Source: an uncultured Acidimicrobiales bacterium | GTDB taxonomy: Bacteria > Actinomycetota > Acidimicrobiia > Acidimicrobiales > SZUA-35 | DNA: 64,000 nt | Assembly (NCBI GenBank): GCA_937922805.1 | Contig: CALAJV010000011.1 | Location: 1-64,000 of the forward strand | Reading direction: 5' to 3' | Shown here: piece after piece, positions 26,915-35,813 of the stretch | Numbering within the stretch: position 1 is the first letter of the stretch | Layout: each line of letters begins with the position of its first letter | The notes under the pieces: generated by a model | What the model was told of the DNA's origin: nothing | What the model saw: only the letters and a program-made list of their open reading frames with translations | Database searches by the model: none | Position numbers and translations under genes: made by a program

Positions 26915-27673
26915 TTTGTTAGCCTTGTCGGCCTGCAGTTTCGCACCGGCTACTAGGGGCTCGAACTCTTCATCGCTGTCGAGGTTCTCAGCAGATGCAC
27001 TGTCGGGCCGGGCTGAGCCAGGTGCTGGCGAAGTAGCACCTTGTTCTGATTCGATTGTTTGTTCTTCCGCCAGCTGCATCTGGACGACTGACCGATCGAC
27101 TTCATCGAATACGGCGAGTTGCCCACTACCAAGTTGTCGCGCTTGGGACAATGCATGATCGCAATGGGTAAGTAGAAGCCCAGGGGTATCGCCGAGAGTC
27201 GAAACAGCAACGCCGCTCCACAAAGCGATTGAGGTTCGCCTAGTGAGCTCAGCCGCGAGGCTGTGGGCGAAGGCTTCGGGTTCTGCCGGTCGAGTAATCG
27301 GCGCCCGTAGAACACCGTAGATGTTGTTACCCAACGAGCAAATGAGATCCCGATCTTCGCCAACAGAGTGTAGGACTTGATCAATGAGCGAGACCATTGG
27401 GTCGTGACCGACGGCCAGGAGGTCGGCGGCTTCATCGGCGAAAGGATCAACCGAGGCCGACGATGTCGATGTCGATGACGTTGTCGATGTCGCTGAGTCG
27501 TTGGCAGCGGTTTTTGAAATGTTCCACGGCTCGTTGTCAGTTTGAATAGCAACCATAGCTAAAGGTCCGGTCTCGCTATAGCGAACCGGTTGGAGAAGCC
27601 AGGCAAGCCGGGCGTATATTTCGTTCTTTGAATAGCAGATAACTGCTCTCGAAGGCGCATTCTTCACCCTCAA
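26900..27673 (-). CDS. Degenerate GGDEF-like domain protein
   Basis: Residues about 75-200 follow the pattern of a diguanylate cyclase domain: DPMVSLIDQVLHSVGEDRDLICSL, then GNNIYGVLRAP where GGDEF would be, and the closing LLLTHCDHALSQARQLG with AVFDE. The active-site GGDEF is not preserved, so c-di-GMP synthesis is unlikely; a GTP- or protein-binding role is possible. A Ser/Thr-rich linker precedes the domain and an acidic tail follows. TTG at 27673 is the longest start; an ATG at 27559 would still keep the domain. It is next to the W-x-G-P gene on the same strand and may belong to the secretion locus. Confidence 0.6.
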   Translation of the reverse strand: MRVKNAPSRAVICYSKNEIYARLAWLLQPVRYSETGPLAMVAIQTDNEPWNISKTAANDSATSTTSSTSTSSASVDPFADEAADLLAVGHDPMVSLIDQVLHSVGEDRDLICSLGNNIYGVLRAPITRPAEPEAFAHSLAAELTRRTSIALWSGVAVSTLGDTPGLLLTHCDHALSQARQLGSGQLAVFDEVDRSVVQMQLAEEQTIESEQGATSPAPGSARPDSASAENLDSDEEFEPLVAGAKLQADKANKQIHR

Positions 27674-27766
27674 GTCATCGACATGATCCGGCTATTGGTT
27701 TAGCCCGGATCAGAGCTCACGACGACAAGGTTGTTCTAATCTGAACCCAGATCAGAGTCGAATGAC

Positions 27767-28204
27767 TTAGTAGAACGCAGCGTTGCCTGGGGGATAAGCG
27801 GGAGGTGATGGAAGCGATGCATCAGTAGGTCGACTTGGCGCTGGTCCGGGCGAATATGTCACGCCAGTTTCAGGGTCGTACGTGTGGTTAGCGTGCCACC
27901 GACTGACCCGTTCGTTGTATAGCCGATCTTGTCTCATGTTTGTACAGGTCTGCCAGAAAGAAGCCCACTCGGCCGCTTCGGCCCGAAGCGCCGCCTCGGT
28001 AGCGATCGACTTTTGGTCTTCGTCGTCGTATAAGCCGACGAAGGTGTCTTTGTGCGGACCCATCCACATCGTGGTGGCGGTATCGCTTGCACTAGTCCTG
28101 CCGGTACGACTGTTACCAACGGATTCAGCTGCTGACCAAAGAACTCGTGCTAAGGCCAGCGCCGACTCAAGCGCTCCTGGATCGTGGTATGCGTGAACTG
28201 CCAT
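27767..28204 (-). CDS. WXG100-like small protein with proline-rich tail (type VII secretion-associated)
   Basis: A 145-residue protein with ATG at 28204 behind GGGA. Two helical segments flank MWMGPHKDTF (W47-M-G-P), a WxG turn shared with the paralogous tandem proteins of this locus (WIGPEQEAT and WVGPEKEAT). The tail is Pro/Ser-rich and ends PPGNAAFY. WXG100 proteins are secreted helical-hairpin substrates or partners of type VII systems. This gene is divergent from the EssC-like ATPase gene, 393 bases away. Assignment is by motif and context; it is longer than a classical 100-residue Esx protein. Confidence 0.65.
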   Translation of the reverse strand: MAVHAYHDPGALESALALARVLWSAAESVGNSRTGRTSASDTATTMWMGPHKDTFVGLYDDEDQKSIATEAALRAEAAEWASFWQTCTNMRQDRLYNERVSRWHANHTYDPETGVTYSPGPAPSRPTDASLPSPPAYPPGNAAFY

Positions 28205-28597
28205 CTTAATTCCCGGTGTTCTTTCTTGATGTGTGCGTACAAGCGGACCCTCAAGGAGGCGACTCGCCGAGTGGTCGAAACGTGCGACGTAGTGACATTT
28301 TTGCTGCCACGGTCAGGCTTTCCAATGGGGACGAGTCCCCTAGCGAATCCGGCCCGTTACCTCGATCCAGTACAAATCGCCTAAAATGAGGCGGTGCAAT
28401 GTAGAACCAGAGCCCAGAAGCTGGTTAGATTGGAAAATTTTGGCTAAGGGTTCTGAATTTTATCAGATCCGATGTGTTGCCTAGAGCAGGGCGGGTCCGT
28501 AAGACTTGTATGTTTACTAGCCGAAGCTAAAAATTTAGTGCCATTTGACCGGATTCTGCTCAAATGGTTGCCACCTACCAAAGCCTGAGTGTAGAGC
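28205..28597. promoter_or_regulatory. Divergent intergenic region of the type VII-like locus
   Basis: 393 bases without a supported gene, between the W-x-G-P gene and the ATPase gene. A candidate promoter toward the ATPase is TTGTAT (28506-28511), 16 bases, TAAAAA (28528-28533). Two small palindromes are present: GGCGA-C-TCGCC at 28258-28268 and CGCCT/AGGCG near 28378-28393. The second half is A/T-rich compared with the neighbouring coding DNA. Confidence 0.4.
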
Positions 28598-31500
28598 GTG
28601 GAACTGTATCTCCGACTAGAAGATCAACAACGAACTCACATCGCCGACGTCGAGGTCCGAGTCGAGGCTTCACACACCATCCAAGACGTCGCAGTGGCGT
28701 TGGCTGATTTCCTCGGGTACGACTCTAGATCAGCGGTTCCGCTTTCAAGGCCAGAAACCGGTCAACTTCGACCCGATCTCTCGATAAGCGAAGCGGGCGT
28801 AGTGTCGGGTGAGACGCTCATACTAGGAATCGCCAGGTATTTGCCCGAAACGGCACCCGGGGAACTGTCCCTTGTGATTGCTTCGGGCCCCGACTCAGGT
28901 ACGAGTCAGGTTCTTACCCCGGGGACGTTCATCATCGGACGGGACGCCAGCTGTTTCCTAACGCTTAGCGACCCACAAGTTTCTCGTCAGCATGTGCGAC
29001 TTATCGTCGACAGCATTGGGAATCTAACGATCGAGTCGCTGGCCCCAGATCGCAATGAGGTGCGAACCGCGGGCCGAGCGGTGACCGAGGTTCAGCCGTT
29101 GGCCAAAGGGCAACTGATCCGACTTGGGGCAACCACAATGGTCGTTCGTCATGAGCCAGTCATGCAGCGAACCAGAATCGATGCGTTCGGGCAGGTGCCT
29201 TTCCACCGGACCCCATACTTTGCGGCGCCGGTTCAAGAGGTCGAGATCGACGCCATGAGAGACGTGCCGTCGGCTCCAGAAAAGGCCCGGTTTGCCATTT
29301 TGTCAGCCATACTCCCGATCGTGATGGGTGTTTCGTTGGCGCTCATAATCGGTAGTCCTCGTTTTTTGATGTTCGCGGTGTTCTCTCCGGTCATGGTGGT
29401 TGGAAACTACTTTGAACAAAAGCGTCGATCGGGGAACAAACACAAAGATTCCATCGAACGCTTCAATCAAGACCTTGGCTTGAAATCGGTAGAGGTTCGT
29501 GGAGCGGTAGAAGTCGAGCGTTGGCGAAGGACAACGGGAGCCCCCGATATCGCCGACCTCAATGGACGGGCCCAGAACCGCTCGATCGACCTTTGGGTGC
29601 GGGACAAGAACGCGTTCGATTTCTTGAATCTACGAGTTGGAGTCGGCAACGTTCCGTCGAAGATAAAGATCAAAGACTCCAACTCAGGCGACATCAAGTT
29701 TCGCGATCAGATGTTGGCTGCCTATGGCGTCACCGACGTCGTGACCGACGTTCCGGTTGCTCTGAACCTGGCCGAGTTAGGCGTCGTCGGGCTTATCGGT
29801 CGGGCTTCGGAAACCTCATCCATGGCGGCATCAATGGCAGTGCAGGCGGCGACGTTGCACAGCCCCGAAGATCTAGTTATCTTCGCTGCGCTTGCCCCGG
29901 CCCGCGACATTCTTGATTGGCTGAAATGGATGCCGCATAGCGGATCGTCATCGTCTCCGCTAGGAGGCAGCCACCTGGTCTCGACCAAAGAGCAAGCCGA
30001 CGCCCTGGTTCGAGACCTAACCGGCGTGGCCGCCGATCGGATCAGCCGTTCTAGTTCTCAAGACACCGACAACAAATTCCCATGGCTTCTGTTGTTTCTG
30101 GATCGAGCGTTGGAGCCTGACGCTGCAGTTGTTTCACGGCTCCTCGATGCTTGTCCGGCCGTCGGCATTTCGGTTGTCTGGTTAACCGATACTCGCGAGC
30201 GGGTTCCGCGCCAAGCCCAGGCCATCGTGGAATGTCAATCGCCGCTCACCGGCGAGATGTCTCGGGTGATGTTCACCGACCCAGAAGTTGAAGATCAATA
30301 CATGGACATTGATCGGGTCGATCATGCCCAGGCGACCAGAACCGGTCAGGCGTTAGCTCCGCTGCGCGACGCCTCTTCAGCTAACGCCGCCACCGCTTTG
30401 CCCCGGGTGGTGCCGCTATTTTCTGCCTTCGGAATCGACTCGGTAAATCCAAACTGGGTCGCTCAACAGTGGGCCATCGACCGCGGCTATTCGCTGCAGG
30501 GTCCGATTGGGATGGCCGAAGGTGGTCCATTAATGCTTGACATGGTTGAGCATGGTCCGCACGGCCTCATCGGCGGTACTAGCGGCGCCGGCAAAAGTGA
30601 GCTGGTCATGTCAATGGTGGCCAGCCTCATAGCTCATAACCCGCCATCCAGAATCAACTTTCTATTTATTGACTACAAAGGTGGAGCATCGAGCGATCTG
30701 TTCAAAGACGTGCCCCACACCGTTGGGTTTGTAACTAACCTCGACGGGTTACTAGCCATGCGGGCCCTCACCTCGTTGCGGGCGGAGTTAAACCGAAGAA
30801 TGGACCTGATGCAGGGCCGAGCCAAAGATTTGGCTGAGATGATCGAAAAATATCCGGAAGACGCTCCTCCATCTTTGATTATTGTGGTCGACGAATTCGC
30901 CACCTTAGTTAAAGAGATCCCAGACTTCGTGGCTGGAATCGTTGATATCTCGCAACGAGGACGAAGCCTCGGAATTCACTTGGTACTCGCCACTCAGCGT
31001 CCGTCCGGTTCGGTTAACGAGAACATTAAGGCCAACACCAACCTTCGAATCTCGCTTCGAATGCTCGATTCGGCCGAATCGAAACAGGTGATCGGAACCG
31101 GCGACGCCGCGGCATTGCCAGCTCCATTGAAAGGCCGAGGATACGCTCGGCTTGGCCCAGGCGAGCTTGTTGCCTTTCAGTCGGCGTGGGCTGGCGCCCC
31201 GTTGCTAGCAGCTAAGGGTGTTCCTCCAGTAGCGGTGAAGCCGTTTGGGCGGACACCCCTGCCCCCATTGGCCTTAGCCCGGCTGCATGCCCCGTCGGTC
31301 AAGGATTCGTTGGACGAAGACGACGGTCCCGAGCGGACCCAGATCGATGCGTTGCTCGACTGCATTGTCGAGGCGGCCAACGAACTTGGCTACGAGCGGG
31401 GCCGAGCACCGTGGCTCGACACGTTGCCCTTAGTTCTCCCCATCGAAGATGTTCGTAAGATCGTTATCGACCGTTCCGACGAGTTGCGTCCCGGTGAACG

Positions 31501-33397
31501 GGTAGCAATCGGCATGGTCGACAATCCAGAAGCCCAGGCTCAATACCCGCTGATTCTCAACCTTGCTCGGTCCGGGGGAATGATTGGCTTTGGTACCGGC
31601 GGAACTGGTAAAACTACCATGCTCCAAACTGCTGCTATCTCCGCGGCGATGGATGACTCCGATCTTGGTGGCGGTCATTTAAGCATCTTCGGTCTTGACT
31701 TTGCTTCCCGCGGACTTGGCGCCCTCAACTCGCTTCCTCAATGTGGAGGCGTTGCTGCTAGCGACAACGTCGAGGGAATAACCCGGATCCTTACCGTTTT
31801 GACCGATGAGTTTGAGCGGCGCCGCGACGCCCTGGCTGACGCAGTCGCCCGCTCGATGGCCCCACCCAAGCATTCGACGATCCTGTTGTTGATTGATGGC
31901 ATCGATGGAATGATTGCGATGCTTGAAACCGCGACCGCAGCTAGCGGCCTGACTCGGTTCTACGAGATGACGTTGCGTTTGATCGCTGATGGTCGACAGG
32001 TTGGGATTTATCCGATCATGACCGCGTCGCGAAGAACCGCGGTTCGCCAGGCCATCATGGCCGCTATCTCCGATCGAATTACTCTGCGGCAAGCCGAAGC
32101 AATGGCTTATCAGGAAGCAGGGATCAGCTCGGCTCAATCAAAGGGGCTTGAACTCGATCCAGGCCAGGGCTTCTACAACGATCCGACGATGATTCAGATA
32201 GCCAAGGTTACCGATCCGAATCTGACTGGTGACGAGTCTCTAGAAGAACGAGAGCTGGCCGAACGGGAACGCTTCGCCGAGTTGGCATCAGCCTTAACTG
32301 GACACGTTGATCCAAAGGTCGTCAACGATGCATTGCCATCAGAGGTCGGGTTGCTCCCATCGCCCGACCCTTTGAAGCCAGTAGTTGGACTAACCAACCT
32401 GTCGCTGGCTCCGTCGGTTTTGGACCTCACATTCAACGACACCGTTGTGTACGGCGATCCTCGATCTGGCCGCTCGACAGTGCTGGCGACCGTAGCTAGC
32501 CAAGTCGCATCGGCCGGAGGAGAGGTGTGGGTGATTGCTCCACCATCATCTCGACTGGTTGGGTTAACCGGGGTGGCCAAAACATGCTTCGACGGGGGAG
32601 AGCCGCTAACCGAGTTCTTTACCGAGCTAAAGGAAGCATCCGAAACATCGCCTCAGAGTAATCGCCTTTTAGTATTCGACGATTTCGACCTGCTTGATGA
32701 AACCGACCGAGAACTCATCGGGTTAGTAACTGAGTGTCTTGGGTCTACTCGATACATCGCATCGGGCGAGCGAGTTCGGGGATATGCATCCAATCCACTG
32801 TTGGCCGAATTCAAGAAGGCCCGTTCGCTCATTTTCCTAATGCCGACCGACGCCAGAGACGCCCAAGAAGTGCTCGGCATTCTGCCGGTCTGGCAACCTG
32901 GGCTGCCAATGGGCGAGGGTAGGGGCTACCTCTCAGCCGATCGTCAAGCCAAGATGGTGCAGTTCAGCGACGCTTTCTTAGGGCTAGCTCAAGACCAGAC
33001 CTCGACAGCACCGACAAGAGCCAGTGACGAGTCGCCGGAACAGCCGCCTGAAGCAACACCGGACGACCAGTTCGCCAATCAGTCGATAAACAATGGCCCG
33101 CCACCCTCGGCGGAAAACTTTAGAACAGATCCGATTGTGACGGCCCAACCGGCACCGTCGTCCGAGGCAATGACGGTGCCGCCTACTCCAGGCCCAATCC
33201 GAAATCCAAGCAGTCCTCCCGATAGAGCTGTACCACCCATGCCCCCATCGCCAACTGGTGGCGGATCGACAGTCCTTCCGCCGTTTAGCTCGTCGGAGGC
33301 CGACACCGTGGTACCAGGCCACGACCCCAGCGAAATAGAAGATCATCCGCGACCAAGTCCGCCTACTCCGCCGGCTGAGTACGAGACTGATAGCTAG
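28598..33397 (+). CDS. EssC/EccC-type FtsK/SpoIIIE ATPase with ubiquitin-like and FHA domains
   Basis: A 1599-residue membrane ATPase, the motor of type VII-like secretion. Order: a YukD-like ubiquitin-fold start (residues about 1-80), an FHA domain (about 95-185, FIIGRDASC...SRQHVRL), two transmembrane helices (about 228-270), then three FtsK-type ATPase domains. The first has Walker A GGTSGAGKSEL (about residue 660) and Walker B LIIVVDEFATL and looks active. The second has GTGGTGKTT (about 1000) but a Walker B ending IDGIDG. The third has GDPRSGRST (about 1286), with Arg for Lys, and is degenerate. A Pro-rich, disordered tail closes it. Fused FHA domains recall Firmicutes EssC rather than mycobacterial EccCa/EccCb, and the ubiquitin-like fusion would replace a separate YukD. 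No EccB, EccD, EccE or mycosin gene is seen in the window. Confidence 0.9.
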   Translation: MELYLRLEDQQRTHIADVEVRVEASHTIQDVAVALADFLGYDSRSAVPLSRPETGQLRPDLSISEAGVVSGETLILGIARYLPETAPGELSLVIASGPDSGTSQVLTPGTFIIGRDASCFLTLSDPQVSRQHVRLIVDSIGNLTIESLAPDRNEVRTAGRAVTEVQPLAKGQLIRLGATTMVVRHEPVMQRTRIDAFGQVPFHRTPYFAAPVQEVEIDAMRDVPSAPEKARFAILSAILPIVMGVSLALIIGSPRFLMFAVFSPVMVVGNYFEQKRRSGNKHKDSIERFNQDLGLKSVEVRGAVEVERWRRTTGAPDIADLNGRAQNRSIDLWVRDKNAFDFLNLRVGVGNVPSKIKIKDSNSGDIKFRDQMLAAYGVTDVVTDVPVALNLAELGVVGLIGRASETSSMAASMAVQAATLHSPEDLVIFAALAPARDILDWLKWMPHSGSSSSPLGGSHLVSTKEQADALVRDLTGVAADRISRSSSQDTDNKFPWLLLFLDRALEPDAAVVSRLLDACPAVGISVVWLTDTRERVPRQAQAIVECQSPLTGEMSRVMFTDPEVEDQYMDIDRVDHAQATRTGQALAPLRDASSANAATALPRVVPLFSAFGIDSVNPNWVAQQWAIDRGYSLQGPIGMAEGGPLMLDMVEHGPHGLIGGTSGAGKSELVMSMVASLIAHNPPSRINFLFIDYKGGASSDLFKDVPHTVGFVTNLDGLLAMRALTSLRAELNRRMDLMQGRAKDLAEMIEKYPEDAPPSLIIVVDEFATLVKEIPDFVAGIVDISQRGRSLGIHLVLATQRPSGSVNENIKANTNLRISLRMLDSAESKQVIGTGDAAALPAPLKGRGYARLGPGELVAFQSAWAGAPLLAAKGVPPVAVKPFGRTPLPPLALARLHAPSVKDSLDEDDGPERTQIDALLDCIVEAANELGYERGRAPWLDTLPLVLPIEDVRKIVIDRSDELRPGERVAIGMVDNPEAQAQYPLILNLARSGGMIGFGTGGTGKTTMLQTAAISAAMDDSDLGGGHLSIFGLDFASRGLGALNSLPQCGGVAASDNVEGITRILTVLTDEFERRRDALADAVARSMAPPKHSTILLLIDGIDGMIAMLETATAASGLTRFYEMTLRLIADGRQVGIYPIMTASRRTAVRQAIMAAISDRITLRQAEAMAYQEAGISSAQSKGLELDPGQGFYNDPTMIQIAKVTDPNLTGDESLEERELAERERFAELASALTGHVDPKVVNDALPSEVGLLPSPDPLKPVVGLTNLSLAPSVLDLTFNDTVVYGDPRSGRSTVLATVASQVASAGGEVWVIAPPSSRLVGLTGVAKTCFDGGEPLTEFFTELKEASETSPQSNRLLVFDDFDLLDETDRELIGLVTECLGSTRYIASGERVRGYASNPLLAEFKKARSLIFLMPTDARDAQEVLGILPVWQPGLPMGEGRGYLSADRQAKMVQFSDAFLGLAQDQTSTAPTRASDESPEQPPEATPDDQFANQSINNGPPPSAENFRTDPIVTAQPAPSSEAMTVPPTPGPIRNPSSPPDRAVPPMPPSPTGGGSTVLPPFSSSEADTVVPGHDPSEIEDHPRPSPPTPPAEYETDS

Positions 33398-33477
33398 CAG
33401 TCCGGCGGTTGTCAGATCCCGCATAGCTCGGTTGCAGGCCGTATCCGGGGATCCTCGGTCCAGTTCAGCCCTCGAAT

Positions 33478-33504
33478 GGGGACTTCGATGGGGAGTCGTC
33501 CCCC
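33478..33504 (+). terminator. Terminator candidate after the ATPase gene
   Basis: GGGGACT and AGTC-G-TCCCC form a stem with a one-base bulge, followed by CTTCTGTTTA. It separates the ATPase gene from the downstream tandem-WXG gene. Confidence 0.4.
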
Positions 33505-33614
33505 TTCTGTTTATGACGCTCAAGCCGTAGGTTATTCACATAAGCAATTGACGGCTACCTGCGATCGTCGAAGGGGCCACAACGCAAGTCAACGAAAGAT
33601 AGAAAGGTAGCAAA

Positions 33615-34220
33615 ATGGCTATACATTCAGTGAGTCCCGGTGACCTTGTCAAGTGCAAGCAAGCTGTTGATGCAACAATCGCCGAGATCGGAACCGAACT
33701 CTCAAACCTAAACGCATCGGTTGAGAGCCAGCACTTCATCGGTACAAACGCAACGCAGTTTGCTCTCGATCTCAACACCACCGTCGATGGTTTCGTTCTT
33801 ACTCAAATGGGTAACCTGAACGAAATTCTTTCGACTGTTACCAACAACATGAACGTCGTTATCACCAAGTTGGGCGGCGCTCCGCTCCCCAACGCTACGG
33901 CTGAAGAACTGGTCAAGGGTGCCGAAGCGAAATCTAAGGCAGCTACCGAAGAGGGCCAAGAAGCCATCGATACCGAGGGCTTGACCAGCTACGCAACCGA
34001 GTTGCAGGGCTACATGGATCGAATCGCCGAGTCTTACCAGACCATCGGCCCGGGTGCTTTGAACTCGTCAAACTGGATTGGTCCAGAACAAGAAGCGACT
34101 GTTCAAGATGTTACTCAGCAGGTTTCCACCGTCGTAATGCCGAACATCCAAGAAACTGGAGCGGCAATGGCTAAGGCAATCGACACCCAGGTTCAGATCA
34201 TGGGTCCTGGAGCTGCATAA
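33615..34220 (+). CDS. Tandem WXG100-like protein (two WXG halves), paralogue 1
   Basis: A 201-residue, strongly helical acidic protein with no signal peptide. It reads as two helical hairpins in one chain: a first turn at F41-I-G (FIGTNATQF) and a second at W154-I-G (NWIGPEQEAT), joined through a conserved NMNVVITKLGG segment (79-88). Classical WXG100 proteins are about 100 residues with one central WxG and work as dimers, so this looks like a fused pair. The ATG has AGAAAGG upstream. It is probably a secreted substrate or structural partner of the preceding ATPase. A very strong terminator follows, suggesting high, independent expression. The relation to WXG100 is by length, helicity, motif and context. 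Confidence 0.7.
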   Translation: MAIHSVSPGDLVKCKQAVDATIAEIGTELSNLNASVESQHFIGTNATQFALDLNTTVDGFVLTQMGNLNEILSTVTNNMNVVITKLGGAPLPNATAEELVKGAEAKSKAATEEGQEAIDTEGLTSYATELQGYMDRIAESYQTIGPGALNSSNWIGPEQEATVQDVTQQVSTVVMPNIQETGAAMAKAIDTQVQIMGPGAA

Positions 34221-34250
34221 CCGAAACCGGTTACTGTTTCAAAATCTACG

Positions 34251-34279
34251 AGAAGCCGGAGGCAACGCCTCCGGCTTCT
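34251..34279 (+). terminator. Strong terminator after tandem WXG paralogue 1
   Basis: AGAAGCCGGAGGC and GCCTCCGGCTTCT form a perfect 13-base stem with a 3-base loop, followed by GTGGTTTTGG. This is the best rho-independent-type terminator in the window. Confidence 0.85.
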
Positions 34280-34481
34280 GTGGTTTTGGACCGTCTAGCC
34301 GGTACGTTCAACAAGTCGCAGCTCCGGTTGTCCGGTGCGCTTCGTATCCTTGTGCCGCCAAGCAGCGAATCCTCCCTTAACGCTTCTCGGAGACTCAGTC
34401 TCTTCGCAATACGTGGTCGATCGTTTCGGTCGAAGGAATACGTGGGCCTCTGGCTTGACGCCGTAGGTCCGGAAGGAGCCT

Positions 34482-35771
34482 TTGTTGATTTCTGGTAGTT
34501 GCTTTGCTGTTGACATAGACCGGCTGCAGAGTTTTCTGGATCACGGCCGCCAGTATGAGGCTGAACTGCTCATGATCCAGCAACGGCATCGACGAGCGAA
34601 GAACGAGGCCTACGCCGCAACCGGCTATCAACCTGGGCCGGACGCAGCGAACAATCTGGCAGCACTGTGGTTTGCGGCGGGAACGACAAACCGGTTTGTC
34701 AGATCGGTTGCTCGAGGTTTCGATCGCCGGATCGAGCCAGCGCTGCTGAACAGCGGGTTGTTGGAGCCGATTTGGTCTTGGTCAACCAACACCGGTGAAG
34801 GCGGCGTGGCATCGGATGCGGGTGGAAGTTTAACGTGGCGAGACAACGCAAATTTTGCCGGGGCCAAGGCGGAAACGGAAAGCGGTCACGATGCAGGCTT
34901 GGCAGTCCTCAATCGAAGCTTTACCGATCTAGCCGACAACACTCAGATCGCAGCTGACGAGTTTGAAGCGATTATTCATACCAACGGAAACGTCACGCTG
35001 GTGCTGCCCGGCGTGATTGATTTGTCGAGACCCCACTTGGGCTACGATCCGGTTAGTCGAAGTAGTCGCGACCTCGACCAAGTCGCCGTCGGATCTGCCT
35101 TCTCCTCAGAACTAGACGACAACGCTTATGGCCAGATGGTTGCAGCCTTTGTTGCCGATGGGGTGACCAACGGACTCATCAAGCAAGGAGCGGACGTACT
35201 TATCGTCGGACACAGCTTTGGCGCCGATACTGCGCTCGATTTGGCGGCGTCAAGCCAATTCAATGGGGGTTTAGTAAACGTGACTCATGTCGTCGCTGCC
35301 GGGTATCATAATGAGCCCCAGCTACGCGATGTGACCGGTTCAACCAAGGTTGCCGTGCTTCAAAATATCAACGATGTTCCCGTAATCGCCGAAGGAGTCG
35401 TGGCTGACCTAAGGCCAAAGACATGGAACGACCGAAGCTGGGCCCGGGGTTCGGGAATTCGTAGTGTCGGAAGGGCCGCCATCGAAGTAGGTGAACGCGT
35501 GCTCGGTCTATCCGTTGGTCTCGGCCACGTTCCGATCAAGGGAGATCGGGTGCAAGAGATAGGCCAATCGGTCGTGTTGGCCGAGTTCGAAGGCGGAGCG
35601 GACCGTTTTGGTCATCATCCTGACCACTACTCGCGCTACCTGAACCGAACCAGCCCGGACCCAGCGGTAACCTCGTTTGTTGAGGGCATTGAGCAGCGCG
35701 GATACGGCCAGCCAGGTCGAGTAGTAGCCGTCGACGTGTCGTTACCCGACCCGATTGGTCGACAGAATTAG
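34482..35771 (+). CDS. Alpha/beta-hydrolase (lipase/esterase-like), candidate type VII cargo
   Basis: A 429-residue protein. VLIVGHSFGADTALDLA holds the nucleophile elbow GHSFG (S245). The Asp in QNINDVPVIAEG and a His in FGHHPDHYSRYL are plausible triad partners. The first about 165 residues are mostly helical and unlike a hydrolase core. TTG at 34482 or 34485 is the start; AAGGAG fits the second best. There is no Sec signal peptide, and the gene lies between the two tandem-WXG genes, so export by the type VII-like machine with a helical N-terminal targeting region is a reasonable inference. The substrate is unknown. Confidence 0.7.
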   Translation: MLISGSCFAVDIDRLQSFLDHGRQYEAELLMIQQRHRRAKNEAYAATGYQPGPDAANNLAALWFAAGTTNRFVRSVARGFDRRIEPALLNSGLLEPIWSWSTNTGEGGVASDAGGSLTWRDNANFAGAKAETESGHDAGLAVLNRSFTDLADNTQIAADEFEAIIHTNGNVTLVLPGVIDLSRPHLGYDPVSRSSRDLDQVAVGSAFSSELDDNAYGQMVAAFVADGVTNGLIKQGADVLIVGHSFGADTALDLAASSQFNGGLVNVTHVVAAGYHNEPQLRDVTGSTKVAVLQNINDVPVIAEGVVADLRPKTWNDRSWARGSGIRSVGRAAIEVGERVLGLSVGLGHVPIKGDRVQEIGQSVVLAEFEGGADRFGHHPDHYSRYLNRTSPDPAVTSFVEGIEQRGYGQPGRVVAVDVSLPDPIGRQN

Positions 35772-35813
35772 TCGTAGATAAGGAGAATTCATCAGCTAGC
35801 GGGAGAGATCTGG

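Noticed and set aside
33548..33576. TTGACG as the -35 of the tandem-WXG gene
   Set aside because: No -10-like hexamer occurs 16-18 bases downstream.
34280..34498. 72-codon frame between the strong terminator and the hydrolase gene
   Set aside because: No ribosome-binding site, no family, and it overlaps the hydrolase start, whose AAGGAG lies inside it.
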